Assembly: GCA_020086605.1 (NCBI GenBank)
Contig: JACBWW010000069.1
Location: 1,160,796-1,224,795, forward strand
Length of the DNA: 64,000 bases
Direction: 5' to 3'
Source of the DNA: Lanius collurio
Taxonomy: Eukaryota > Chordata > Aves > Passeriformes > Laniidae
Positions 35,711 through 49,012 of the stretch are shown here, piece after piece (within the stretch, counting starts at the first letter, position 1; every line of letters begins with the position of its first letter). Made by a program: the position numbers and the translations under genes. The notes below the pieces were generated by a model. That model saw only the letters and a list, made by a program, of their open reading frames with translations, ran no database searches and was not told the origin of the DNA.

Positions 35711-38700
35711 CAGCACTGGATGGACTATTTCCACCAAGATCCATGGCAGAACTTATTGTCATCCCTAAAATGTAGCTCTTAACTGAGGAAAATTCTTCTC
35801 CACATGTAAATACAGTTAACCCCATTTCTAACTTACCTATACCAACAACATCAGCAAGTTGGGAGCAAAATTTACCAGAGCACTGGTTTAGAGACTTTTT
35901 CCCCCCATTTCATGCTGTGCTTTCCTGGAGTGTTTTCCTAGAAACAATCGCTGGTTGCTTGAAAAGGAATTTTGGTTTTCATGGTTTTAATGCTGATATT
36001 CCCCGAAGGAAATGCTTAGCTGAGTGTTTCTGTTTCACCAAGGCCACAACAGCCAAAATCCAGTGCCCCACAACATCCACTGGGATAGTTGCTCCGTTGG
36101 TTCAGCAGCAAACATCCCATCTTGGTAATTTCTAAATGAAAAAATTCAGATCAGCCAGTTCATGAGAGAGTATTACTTAAAAAGAGTGTATCTGTGTCCC
36201 AGAGAAGCTCTTCTAGGACATGTCCACAAGACAGAAGCTGTGCAGCATGGAGATGTTCCTCCTCCACAACACAACTTTAGGCAATGCTTTTTGGGTTTCC
36301 AGCCCGTTAAAGTTTTCACACAGAAGGGCAGGCCATGTACCAGCAAATCTGAACTTAATGACAGTAACTATGCTTTTCCCAGTGATATCCCATGGAATTC
36401 TATAGAGGCAAACTGTGGCAATCTCCTTTTCCTGCATCCTGAGACTTCCTGCACCACAGCCTGAAAGTCACTGAACCAAACAGATGTGTGGAGACAAGAG
36501 AGAGACCTCAAACAAAACTGTCGGGCTCCAGTGGTGGAATGAGAGCAATGAACTATGCAGAAATGCAGGGAAAAGAACTGGAAAGGCAGTTTGGCTGGGA
36601 ACTGACAGTCAGAACGTTCAGGCAGAAGATTCAGGAAAATTTTATTCAGATAAATGCTGGTTGTTTGCCGTCTGTGACTAAATATGAGGCACCTGCAAAT
36701 GCAATAGAGCAAAAATCTACAAAGCAGAAAAGCTGCTTCATCCAGAGCCCAGGGACGACTGGCTTTGTCTAGCAAAGACATTTCATTTTAGATAGAGAAT
36801 CTATGTGCAGTTCCCTGAAAAAATGACCCTAAATATGATCATTACACTCTTAGTTCTCACTGTAAATCGTTCTGTGCATTAACGACATGAATTTTGAGAT
36901 AACATTTTTGAACATTGAATCCAAAAACCAGACACAAATCTATGGGCTCAAAAACAATTATCCCATTGGCTTTTAAGTGCTCGACCTGTATTTGTCTCAC
37001 ACACACCTCCACCTCAAAATCAACTAGCATCTTCTTAGGGAGATTTTGGTGCAGATACCTTCTTATTTCCAACAACTGAATGCTGATGGAAGCAAGATTT
37101 GCTATTACAGCTCTTTTTAATCTGACTTGGAAACAAGTAGCTCGGAAAAAGACCTCCCTTTCCACCTACTTTCTCCTCTGACTTGTGTCTTTTGGCCCTT
37201 GAAATTTTTTGAATCCACTTCCCCTGCAGTGAATCACATGAGGAAGTAAAAATCTTAATTGTAAAATGAAAGTTAAACAGCAAGACATTACTTCATTGGA
37301 GTGGAGATAAAAGGGCAAGGGATTGCTGGATGAGGTGAAAATCCTCATCTTAATTCACGGGACTTCTTGGGATTGGTACAATACAAGCACATGAGAGTAG
37401 AGGGAAGTGGGGGTTTTAAAAAGTTTTTATGTCAGTGCCTTTCCCTATCCCCTTGAGCTGCAGCCCTGAGCTTTGGGAACAGACTCACAGCAAGTCACTA
37501 ACACAAACTGCAGCAATTACACATCATGTTGATCCAGAACAGGCAAGACTTGCAAGCCCAAAGTGCTCCCTTACCTGTAGGAAGGTAACAACAAGCGTTT
37601 AACTGGCTAGGGAGTGTCTCATTAGCATGAAGGTGATAGTGAGCCCTGGCAACATGAAAGGAGGCAAGATAAAAGGACAGTAGTGGGAAATACAGGAACT
37701 CTAATTACAGCAGCAGCAGGAAAAAGAAACCCAGGTGCTTTGCAGTGACTGTGTAACTCACGGATAAGAACGTGTTGCTTGTTCCATCTCTGTCCAATGC
37801 CAACAGTGGATTAGAGTCCTGGACTGCCTACCTTGGCTCAAACTATAGGTTTTCCTGTCTCTAATTTCAGAAATGCCCAGTATTGGCCAACATCCTAGGA
37901 AAAGCACAGCCCCTGATTGTCCCTTGTAGCCCTATGATCTATGAATCCTCCCTACATTTAGGGGGAGGGAGTAGTTTTTCAGCAGTTAAGTCTTTTTCTG
38001 ATAAGACTAATTTGCAGTCTCCCCATACCAAATATATTAAATTGTTTTTTTAAAAAAATTATCTTTGCATTTAGCATTCATATTTGCTGGCCAGTGAGAA
38101 TTTTGTGCAAAACAAATACTAACTTAAGGCATTTCCTACCTATGGACATTTAAAAGGGTAAATAGCTGTGGCATTTTGAACAACGTTTGTATTTTCTCTC
38201 TCATAAATGGTTTGGCCTAAAAATTTCAAATATTCCTTTTATTTGTGGGGGCTTTTAAGTATATTTAAGTTCATTTTAAATTCTGTTCCTATTTGTCAAA
38301 ACATTAAAGTGCATTTGCTATGCAACATTTGGTTTTGTTCTTGCCAGACAACAGGAGCAAACCAATTCCCTGGAATATACCCACTGTGACAAGAAGAACT
38401 GGGAGAAAACAAAAGGCATTCCTGCACATTACATGCATAGGGATATGCCCAGTTCTTCTGGTAAAATTAATGACATCTCAGACCTATGGATATTTTTCAT
38501 TTTGTGTGTTGTAAGGGCATGAATCACCACTTTTGTGCAGATTTTTTAAAAAAGTCAGACTGATAGAGAAGGTAGGAAAGCCAGTAAGAGTAAATGAAAC
38601 ATACTTCTAAAGAAGGTTTTTGTGCTCCTTAAATCAAGGCTTTCAAGCCTGCTTCCATAGGCTCAGCTTTTCATATCTTACTAGTTTGACAACGTAGTAA

Positions 38701-41700
38701 AATCTCCTTGGAACAGATAAAAACTCAAGAGACAATCATAAAAATTGACATTAAAAGAAATGAAAGGAAATCCACCATGTACTACCTTGACCAATGATGT
38801 TGACAAGACCAGCATGCAGTCGATCCTGCATGAGGATGGAAGCTCTGCAAAGTCAGGCAAGGACAAATCGCAGCCACTTTCTGTTTAGCAGCAGGTTATT
38901 GATTGTGCTGAACTTGCAGCTAAAGCTTCCAGCCAAGGATTAGGGGTTTAGGGTTAAGGTGAAAACCATTTTGTCCATCACAACACTACAGCAACTCACT
39001 GAAAGAAAGAAAGGTGACAAGAGGTGCCTTAGGTGTTCAGTATGGAGCTGATGACAAAGCCTGTCCAAAGGCCATAGGAGTGGCTGTGCTACTCTTGTGG
39101 TTGTTCCTTAGGAGGTTTTAATCAATGGCATCTGCAGAAGTAACACAAGTAAATGAAAATTATTTTACTGCTGAAAAGACAGATTCCATGCTGGGATAAC
39201 ATGGCATGACTGAGCTCCCAGCAGACAAAGCTTCTATAAGGATAGGAAGGAATTTTTCAGAGCCAAAAGATCTTCCTCCATTTTGCCTAAAATAAAACTT
39301 CACTTTAAAGATTTGGATTTCTGCTGGAGATCTAAACTTGTTCTTTTTGTTTTCCATGTAACAATACTCCTACCATGGAAAAGAAAAGAGTGAACCAATG
39401 CAGCTTTGCACTGGGAAGAAAATCACACCCTCCTGAAAGCTGAGTCTTACTCTCTCACACTGGAAAACTCAGTGGAAAAGTTCTGCTTACGGAGCAAGCC
39501 CATTCTCCAGCTAATTCAGGTAGAATCTGTAACAGCAGATGCAATTTAAAAAAAAAAAAGAATTTAAACTATTTTAAATAATCATCCACCACCTCAGCAG
39601 ACCTGGCAAACAAAGGCCATCAATAAATACTACCTTCCTCACCAACTCACTCTTGGAGAAGGATGCGCTGGTGCTTCTCACTTCCAGGAAAACAGCATAG
39701 AAAGAATCTGCCATCACACTAGGAATTGAGGAGGGGGTGGGTAAGAGTCAAATTCATGTCATTACTGAATAGAAACTCTTTTTGGTATAGGCATTACTCC
39801 TGGGCTCATTATGAGGAACTATGAACTCAGTTTGACCACTGTGTTGGCGGGAGTTTCTGCAGGAGTGGGGGGAATTGAAGGGGAAAAAGGATATTAAATA
39901 TACAGGATTATGATAATAAACAATAAGGTTATTTTAATGCTATGCTAGCATGTTTTTTCAAGGAATTTTAAAATTCATATGAAAAATACATGCACATAAG
40001 GAATTTAGGGTTAGATTTCTTCCTTCCCCACCCCCCGCCTGCAGCTACTCTGTTTCTCCTGGCCTGCACTGTTTGCTGAGCCACGTAAGTTGTGAGCAGT
40101 TTATCTTCAGAGCTGTTTTGCTGGTTTGTTTGTGTTTAGCTGGAGTTCTGATCCTTTCTGGTTAGCGTCTTTCACTGGTAATTACAGGCAGTGTACCGTG
40201 AAAAGGTTAGTTTGGTCAGTGGAGCAGAGGGCTGGGCAGGGGGAGAGGGTTAGGAGAGTTTATCAAATGATCAGAGATGCCTTGTTGGCGCTCATCCTTT
40301 GTAAACAATAAGAAATGTCAGCGTGGCTGGTTGCTGTCACTGCTGACAGTATAAAGAGCAGAGAGTGTAGCATTCTTTTGGAATGCTGGTTTACTGGGAG
40401 AGGAAACAAGGCTATGGGATGAAGGCACTTGGTGGATATCCGAGTACCTTGGGAAAAGAGAGGAGTTTGGGCTTCTCACTCAGCAACCTAATGAAAACTA
40501 GACAAATAGTCCTGCATTTAATATATAGTTTCCACCGATTCATGCTTCTTTTGTTGGGAACAATTCCAGTCTGTATTGGAAAGAGACAGTTAAATATAAA
40601 GAAATCATTTCACATTGACAAGCAAGTTTCAGATTAAGAAGCCAGAGGAAGTTTATGAAAGAAAAGAGAGCTGCATTCGGATAGGTAAATTTCCATTCCC
40701 TGACCTCACATTCCTTCAACTTTGCAACAAAAAGGGGGAAAAAATATTCTGATGCCTGAACAAATAGTCAAATGGTAATCGGGAAAACTAAATAAGCATC
40801 TGTGTTATGAAATGCTGGGATACAAACAGCCACAAGTAAACCAGAAACTTTGAACGGTCTGTGAAAGAGCTGCAGCAGAAATAGGAGCAACATGAAACAA
40901 TTTACAAACACAAAGCTATACCTGCAGGCAAACATTTATCTAAAGGAACAGAATGTTCTGCTATTTAGAATCTCATAGGAGAATGTGTCCTGTAAAAACA
41001 CAGATACTTTTCCAAGATTTAACTAGATCAGTAAACCCAACCCACCGCATTATGCAGCATTTCTAATATGTGGCTGATGTTCCTAAACTAAAATAAAACC
41101 CAGTGTAAAATAAAGGCAGATTTCCTCCAAGAAAACAAATCACATGTGTTGAATTGTGATAAACAACATACTGTCAAAACAGTGTTATTTAAAACAACAG
41201 ACAGCACTCCATATTCACTGCTGCCTTGACACACAAAGTACTGAATGGATTTTGAGAGTTATCAGTCTATCAGTCACCCTGGGAGATTTATTGCACTCGA
41301 GTCAAATAAAACTCACAGAGCTGTTTAACTCTTGATCTTCTAGACTCCACAGAAGGAAAAAGGAGAGTGAAATTAGTCTGGGAAAACAGGTAGGCTCCCT
41401 GAAGCAGAACTTGAGCCGGTGTTAACTGACACAACTCCCTTGCACTCCACTCCTAAATCCATAGAGACAGTCCACATCCATCCCTAGTCCATAGAGATGG
41501 CAGTGCCACATGCATGTGCCTGTAAAACCACATGATAAATAAATTCACACACCAAAACACAGACATTTAGAGACACAGAGGTGGCAAAATTTCAAAATTC
41601 AGTGTTTTTTCACTCCAGACTTGGGATACCTGGTGCCAGAGAGAACTTCCTCCAGCAATCACAGCCCTGGCAGATACCTTAAACTGGGCATCAACATTGC

Positions 41701-43432
41701 TTTGTTTCATGTTCATCATGTTCCAATGTGTTTCACATTTTTCACTGTAAAAATGATGTTTGGTAGCTGTAAGGGACTCTTGGAACTAAGCCCCAGTAAC
41801 CCAGAATTTCCCCCTATATTTAGAAACAGATTCTGGATCACAAGAGTGGATTTAAGCCCAGACACAGATGAGGCCTCTGAGCTTCCACTGACAGTGGTTT
41901 AGACCACTGGAGTCAGCGAGGGTGTCATGAGCTTCGGGCACAAGATCAGGCCATACCTCTCATACCAAAAACTGCTTTATTTCCTGGGAAATCCCACCGC
42001 CAGTGAAATGAGCAGGAGTTTCACCTAAAAACTTAATAACTCATTCTAGAGCTTTTATTCCTCAATGATAATCTCAAAACAAAGTGGGCATTATCAGTGA
42101 CCTAGTCCTGCATAGGGATAAGTGGACCTCCAAAATATTTCTTCTCCTTTTTTTCCCCATGTTTTTTTTTAATTGCAAAGTAACAAAAGGGACCTTTGCT
42201 GTTTGGATCACTTTTCATGAAGTAAATCTACAGACTCAGTCTTTAAGAAACCATTGTTCTCAAACTGCTTTCTGAACTAACAAATAGTAAAAATAAAATT
42301 AAATAAAAAAGATTTGCCTGTCATGGGAGTTGGTCAATAAAATGCAACTGTGTTTATTACAACATTTAAAGTCTGTGATTAAGAACACCAAAAGGCCCAA
42401 ACTAGAAAGGGTTTTAGCCTGTAATTTCCCTACAGTCCTGGCCTGTACTTCCTTATGAGTTAGCTCAGCAGGGCTTTTCTTCCATGTCCATCATCAGCTT
42501 GTAATTATTGCCATTCTCAAAGCTATGCCAGATGGGCTCTTTAGAAGCCGGCATGCAGCTTGTTTATGAGAGAGTGAGCTGTAATATTACTCTACACAGA
42601 GACCTATCTGGTCCTAGTCAAAGAGCCCTCGTGTTCCCTCCTCCCAGCCCTCCTCACTCTCCCTGCTTCCCCAGGCAAGCCTCTCCTTTCAGCTTGCTTC
42701 CCCCTCGGAATGGGTACGGCATGGGGAATACTGGAACCCAGAACATAGAGACTGAACCCTGGGTCTCACTATCCACCCTCCCAGAACGGTGTGTTGAAAT
42801 GCAGGCAAGACACTGACTTTGGGAGTATTTCCCTCTTTCTCCCACTTCCTTCCTCCTCTCTGAGCTTGTTTCTTCTTAGAGTGGGGACTGAGGTTTAGGG
42901 ACGGGATCTCCCATCCCAGGGAGAGGATAAACATTCGTGGAGAAGTTGAGGTTAAGCAGTGGTGCAGGGAACGGAGAGAGGGAATAACCCGGAGTTCATC
43001 TTGTTAGAGGCGGTCAGCGTTAGATATCTGGGAAGGCCAAGACAGTGCTTCTATCAGTAGTTAATGAGGCAGGACTTGCAACAGATAGCCACTTTTAACT
43101 TACAAAAGCTTTTAGATGTCTCTGTTTACTTTGATCCATTTCAGTTCATTTGAGCCTTTTTTCTTTCCCTTTTTTTTAAAAAACCTTCCCCCTCCCCACA
43201 GCCACCACAGATAAACTGCCTTCCCCCTTCTCCCCCCACCTTAACTCAAACAATAGTATCATTTACCAACTTTTATACTTAACAAGTTTGAAGATCTTTA
43301 GTCAAGTTCTGCTACAATGGCATAAAGAAAAAACATGGCTCTTGAGAACACCATCATAAAGAGAGAGGGAGGGGAATCTGGCTGCAGAGACGTAATTAAA
43401 AAATCCGACTGCCGAAAGATAAATGAAAGGAA

Positions 43433-43442
43433 GGGGGGGGGG
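43433..43442. repeat. G homopolymer run
   Basis: About ten consecutive G bases, followed by tgggaataac. One such run does not meet the four-tract pattern of a canonical G-quadruplex. Confidence 0.8.
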
Positions 43443-43639
43443 TGGGAATAACAGGAAAGGCTGCATTTTCAGGAGAGATTTAAAGTTATTTGTTCCTGAT
43501 TGGGGGAACTGCTCATTCTTTTATCCCTTGTTATTTTATCCATGTGATGCCAAAAGAACTTTCTTTGTTAAAATGTTCTCAGAACGGATAAAACTAATTT
43601 GCTGGAATGTGAAATAATCCAGAAAGTAAGAGGACTGTG

Positions 43640-43830
43640 CCTAATGTTCACAGACTGAGAATGGCAAATTAACCGGCCACAGTTTCCAGTCCCTGGGGCA
43701 CAGGACTGGAATTTAAAGCTTCCGAAGAGAGCCCTGGTGCTAATGGATTTGCATGAAACTTGGCATGCTAAGGGAGATTGTCTCTTGTAATGAGCTTTTA
43801 ATTAGGTCTGCTTGGTGCTTGACCTTCTTG
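43640..43830. promoter_or_regulatory. Candidate conserved noncoding element with octamer and TAATTA sites
   Basis: Contains a perfect POU octamer (atttgcat, 43747-43754) and a homeodomain-type core taattag (43799-43805), about 45 bp apart. Retained CpGs (aaccggccac, cttccgaagag) and dense, non-repetitive sequence add to the resemblance to an enhancer. Conservation and activity are inferred, not shown. Confidence 0.35.
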
Positions 43831-44763
43831 TAATATGGGGCCACTCCTCAGATGACAGCATTTCTAACCCACAGGTGTGGATAAACAGAGCCTGTAAACA
43901 GACACGACTTCCCCCACAGCATTCCCCAGATCTTCCCCCGCCTCAGCATTCTCCAAATCTGGCCACTTCTATCCCTCAGATTGCTCACCTCTTCATCAGT
44001 CACTTTTCCTTCCCTCCTGAGAACATCCTTGCTTCCTTGATTATTATTTTGGGAGAGATTTTAAGTCAGTTGTTTTTGCTTTCTTGTCTGCCTAAAGATA
44101 ATATTCCCACCCATTTGGAAAACAAAACAAAAACAGCCACAGGAAGCTGCTGTTGTAAGTACACATGGGCAGCCACAGCATAGCACAAGGATGGCTCACG
44201 GATTCTAAGAGTTCTCCAGATTCCCACTGTCTTTCCAGAAAATAAATGTGGGAGAAAGCCTTTCTTTGCTGAACAGGCAGCCAAATCAGCCATTTCTAGA
44301 CAGACACATGAGCCCAATTACCGAGGCTGTACCATCCTCAAATAGCCCTGAACACACGGATATGTATTTTTGTGTTTTCATATTCCACCAGAAAGGGTGT
44401 CTTACCCCCCACTGTGGCTCTCTGAGTCACCACTCCTGCCTTTCATGCTCGCAGGGTGCCCTTCAAACGCTGCCAAGATGTGGTAACATGCTGGAAGGCA
44501 GTGCCTTTTGGGAACTGTGTGAATCACTTCTCACAGCACCAAATTCTCACTGGGGACGCTACCAGCGACCATGCTTTCCCAAATGCTCCAGATCCTCCCA
44601 CTGCAGAATTTTTCCTTAAAACTCTGTGTGTGAACCGTCTGAATATGTAGCTAAAGAACAACGGATACCAGTAAATAAAGAGAAATCCTTCTTTCACAGC
44701 AGCCTGTGCCTGTTCCCTTGGTTAGGAATACAACCTCAGGCATGCAATCTCAGAGGATACATA

Positions 44764-45213
44764 TTCATGGATTCATAGAGTGTGAGGCCAGGAGAAACCA
44801 TTAGGTCATCCAGTGTGATTTCCTATATATCACAGGTCATTAACTTTCACTGGGTTACCCCTGTGCTGAACCCAATAATTAGTGTTTGACCAAGTGTCAC
44901 TCGTAGCTGACACGAACCTTTCATGAGGGCGGACGGCCTTGATACGATGACATCAAAAGATGGAGAACCTGTTGAGCCTTTTGCTACAATCCTTAGGTTC
45001 TTTAATTATTAAATACCCCTTTCATAAGAAAAGGTTTCATTTTCAGTTTAAATATATCTAGCCTCTGGCTAGCAGCTTTCTCCAGTAAATTTCTCCAATG
45101 GCATTTCTCCAATAAATTTAAAAAATGCTGCAAGTATTTTATATCTGTGAAGGTATTTGTACTCTGAGATAATTTACTATCAATCTTATTTTGACAAGGT
45201 AATCTAATTGAAA
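44764..45213 (-). mobile_element. Ancient CR1/L3-like LINE 3' end
   Basis: The plus strand reads attcatagagtgtgaggcca, gagaaaccattaggtcatcc, gggttacccctgtgctgaac, ccaataattagtgtttgacc, catcaaaagatggagaacc, tttctccaatggc, gaaggtatttgtactctgag and tcaatcttattttgac. The order and content resemble the antisense 3' end of the old CR1 families common in turtles and crocodilians, which read tgacctcctgtataacacagg, gagcccaataac and gaaggtacttatacact. It is far more diverged than the other CR1 here. Five CpGs survive within 44902-44946, unusual for so old a repeat. Confidence 0.8.
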
Positions 45214-48200
45214 TTAGGGAGCCCTTGCTTAATTTATACTTACTGGGAAAGACTCAGAGCTACCTGCCAGCAATGAAAATGAAAAGGCTCTGAGGAACAA
45301 AATCTGCCAAATTCCATAATGGAGGAAGGTTATTAAAGTCACTTTAGATACCTACATTTGAGATATCTACCCCTGAGCTTGTCAGGAAAACAAATTAAAT
45401 AAATAATTAAGGGAACATATAGCCTGAGTTGGTTTAGGCCACCATGTCTAGAAGACTGATACACCTTAATTCTCTTCAGTCAGTATTTTAAGTGTTAGAC
45501 AAGTAGCTGAGGTGTAGACAACTTGTGTTACCATCTGTATGTGGCCACATTGCCACTATTAACATACAAGTAAAAATTGTGTCAATTCATACCCACCTGA
45601 AATTGAATAAAAGCTTTTTTCCTCTTAAACACACAGGCAGAAAAGCCAAAGCACCTTCCTAAATACTCTGGCTCAATCCAAAATAACTCTTAAACCATTA
45701 TTAGTGCCACAATATGAACCTTCTCTTCTCTTCCTTCTGTCTGGAGCAAAGGCTTCAGATGGAAAATCTGAAACTGAATATTATAATTTAATCAAAATGC
45801 AGACACTCCTCTTGGCAAATGCTTCAGATGAAGATAAAGGATGAGCATAAGACAAGTTTGTCTTTGTGGAATGAGTCACGGGAAGATCAGCTGTCAAGGC
45901 CTACAACTCATTCGGTTCTTCTTACAGATGTTTTTACAATTAAGAAAAGCGACTTGAGTGTCAAGTGGGAAAAAGAGTATTCCCCCAGGATTCATCCATT
46001 AACTCTGTCAGCAATACCCCAAGCCTCCACATGAGAGCCTTGCCTGTTGACAATACAATAAAGAATGACTATTTACCATATGGTAATTATAGTTCAAGAT
46101 GTGTTGTCCACATGGATTCTGCTTTTGCTTCTTATGTATCCAAACAGGCAGTTGAGGTCTTTAGGATAACAGTGCCTATGGAAACATCTTTATGGCTGGA
46201 TTTGTACATCTTGTGTCTTCAGATGAGCTACCATGACCACAAAACACTTGCTGAATGCCTCAGGGCTGTGAAAAGGTCAAAGAGAAAAATCCATACTTGA
46301 ATCCTAGTGAGATATCCTTCCGGATAACTCGAGGTACTTTCTGTAAAGTGAATGAACGAGCAGATGAAAGACAGTATCTTGCTACCAGCTCTGTAATGAG
46401 GTATTAAGGAGGAGCGTTGAAAAGCCATGGAAAGTTGTTGAGATATTCAAAACCCAGGAGGGGATGGTAAATCTTCTTTTTTTTGTGGGTGAAAATATAG
46501 CAGGAATTAAAAAAATGTCTTCTGATTGTAAATTCTCTCTCCTCTGGATCTAAGTTATAGTAGAACCTACAGTGGTGAGATCTGGGAGCAAGCTAAGGAC
46601 AGATTGTGTCTAGCACATTTCTAAGAGTTGCTATACAAGCCAGGGACTGTGTCTTCTTGTCCCATGGATTATAAATCCCAGATATATTCCTCTGCACATC
46701 ACAAGTCTTACAATGGATGTAAAATGTTCTTCTCAAGTCTGTTGCAGCTTGAATGCTTTGAGAATGATATGACACATATGAATGTATTAAAATTAACAAT
46801 TAAAATTTTCTCCCAGAGTTCTTCTCCCCAGATGGCCTAAGTCTTCCTGGTGAAACAAGAGGAAATGCTCCTTGGAGGACTGACAGGTAACATCAACCCT
46901 AGAGTTACATGGAAGCCAAAATCAATAATCTTAGTACTGAAAAAGTTTAATCTCCTATTTTACACTAGGCCACAGGAACAGGATCTAAACTGCATAAAGT
47001 GATGGTGTCTAGTTTATAGCTATATATATATAGTTTATTAAACTTGCTCCTGTCCCTGATGTTTCAGAATTCCACCAAAAATAAGCAATGTGGTTACTAC
47101 TTGAATACTTAAAGGTGAAAATCTGTTAATTTGTTGGACAGGAATTCAGGATGAGTCTTAATAAAATGTCTTCTTTGGGAAAAGAAAAGATGAAAGAGAT
47201 CTGCTATTAGTGGTTTTCCCTCTGTTCTTTTTTGCTATTGCTTAAAAGAATTCAGAATTACTGGACAATTGAAAAAGAGAACAGAAGGGTGATAAGTAAA
47301 AAAAGTCTCCTGAGCATAGTCAAAATTCGAGAAAAACTTGGAAAAGAACAATTCCTTTGCATGTAAGTAAGTCCTCTTGAAGCCTTTTATTGACCTTTTT
47401 AACAGGGGTGTGAAAATATTGAGCATTCCACAATTCTCCATAGGCTCATTACTTTTTCAGCAGGTATTCTCAAACTATTTGAATTTGCCTTCTAGATGGA
47501 ATCACCATACAACAACAGGCCTGGGTAGAAATTTTCATTTATTTATCTTCAAGATACACCATTCTAAACTTTCCAGCTAAGGAGGAGGATTTATGCCCTT
47601 TGAGAGCAGGTTCACTTTGCCCCAGTGAAATTAGCAACTTCCTGGATAAATTGTGGAATGCTAACAGTGCAAATGGGGACACAAAGTGATATCACATCCT
47701 CCATGAAAAGAACCAGCATTAAATGGATCATCACTTTTTTCAGGTCAGAAAACCAATACTGTTTTGGCTAACAAAGACTCTCCAAATCTTCTTAGCTCAT
47801 TCCTGTGCCAGCTTTCTGAGTTAGGAGAAATTGGAGGGAATATGGATAGCATTTCCAGTCTTCACAGAGAGAAGTTTCCAGCCTCTGTTGTTAAAAGCGG
47901 CCAGAATACATTCAACTAAAAGTTTAGTCCTGAAACAAAGGTAAAACTTTCTGTTACCTCTAACTGTAAATACAGGTGCATCTAGAAATTTTTATTTCAA
48001 GATTATTGACCATATTGTGTAGTTTCTCAGGGACCACATGCTTTGAAATTCATTATGGGGTGATCTTTTCTAGGTGATCTTCTGCCCTAGAAAGGTGGGA
48101 AACTTACATTCAAATTAGAATTCAAATTCAAACCAGCACAACTTTTTAAGGTCTAATTGAATTTAAGCTGTCTCATCACCCCAGAGATTAGACCTTGCTC

Positions 48201-48744
48201 TCCTCAAATATAAAACTGTGTATGAATCTGAATATCCAGTGGATGTTTGCCTATACAGCACATTTAAGTGAGAATGGGAGAATTGCCACACTGGGGCAGA
48301 GCGAGCATCAATATCTTTTTCCCAGGAATGATCCTAAGGAGGCATCCAGAAAATAGCAAGAACAGGACAATCATTTCTGATATTTGTCTCAATACTGTTC
48401 AGCTCCAGCTGTGCTCAGCCTGCTGGATTTCATGGTTCTTCTGTTTAGAAACTCTTCACAGCACAGATCTCTCTTACAACTGCTTGAACAGACTCCCTTA
48501 AAACGATTTTTGCATCCATCTGCACATCCCCTGATGAGGAGTTCCAGGGATGAACCACCCATCTGCTCTGTCTGGTTTGAACAGGACTCCCATTAACTGA
48601 ATTAGCTCGCATTGCCCTCCAGGTCTTGTACTGATGTATGAATGGCAGATCCCAATGGATACTCTTTGCATCAGTCAGTCTTGACAGCTTTTCCAGGCTA
48701 ACAAATCCCAACCACCATCCCAGACATTTATCAGCCCTATTGTT
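45214..48744. other. AT-rich unique DNA between two ancient LINE pieces
   Basis: No recognised exon or young repeat. Overlapping plus-strand open frames at 45819-46034 and 45965-46300 have fairly ordinary protein composition but no recognisable domain. A short TA run lies near 47021-47034. If the two ancient LINE pieces came from one insertion, this stretch would include sequence inserted later. Confidence 0.5.
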
Positions 48745-49012
48745 CTCTGAAGGTTCCTGTGGGAACAGCTGGAGCAGTACCAGGGGAGGCTTAAGTTGGA
48801 TAACAGGAAAGGCTCTTTCCCCAGAGGGTGCTGGGCACTGCCCAGGCTCCCCAGGGAATGGGCACAGCCCCGAGGCTGCCAGAGCTCCAGGAGTGATGGG
48901 ACAGCACTGCCAGGGATGCCCAGGGTGGGGGTGTTGGGGGGTCTGTGCAGGGCCTGGGGTCAGACTCATGATCCTTGTGAGTCCCTTCCAACTCAGGACT
49001 CTGCAATTTTAA
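48745..49012 (+). mobile_element. CR1 LINE fragment, passerine-like type
   Basis: Sense CR1: gggaacagctggagcagtac, caggggaggcttaagttgg, gggcactgcccaggctcccc, agggaatgggcacagccccg, cagggatgcccagggtggg and gatccttgtgagtcccttcc, then a degraded terminal repeat. Closely related to 13001. Open frames of 94-174 codons on its minus strand are repeat shadows. Confidence 0.95.

Larger units (their letters stand above)
35711..44763. other. 9 kb of AT-rich unique DNA without young repeats
   Basis: The longest CR1-free stretch. Small simple tracts only: T/A runs near 38044-38058, an A run at 39548-39559, T runs at 42141-42170 and 43168-43180, and a G run at 43433-43442. A possible palindromic-repeat relic lies near 41414-41455 (gagccggtgttaactgacac). 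A minus-strand open frame at 36857-37165 has protein-like composition but no recognised family. A candidate conserved element lies at 43640-43830. Confidence 0.5.

Noticed and set aside
36085..36120. tRNA-like phrase near gctccgttggttcagcagc
   Set aside because: No acceptor stem, anticodon arm or TPC-loop motif could be paired around it.
38938..38962. Telomere-like motif (ggtttagggttaagg)
   Set aside because: Only about one and a half units of the vertebrate telomere repeat, not a tandem array.
43433..43446. Possible G-quadruplex
   Set aside because: One G run plus one short GGG does not supply the four tracts a canonical quadruplex needs.
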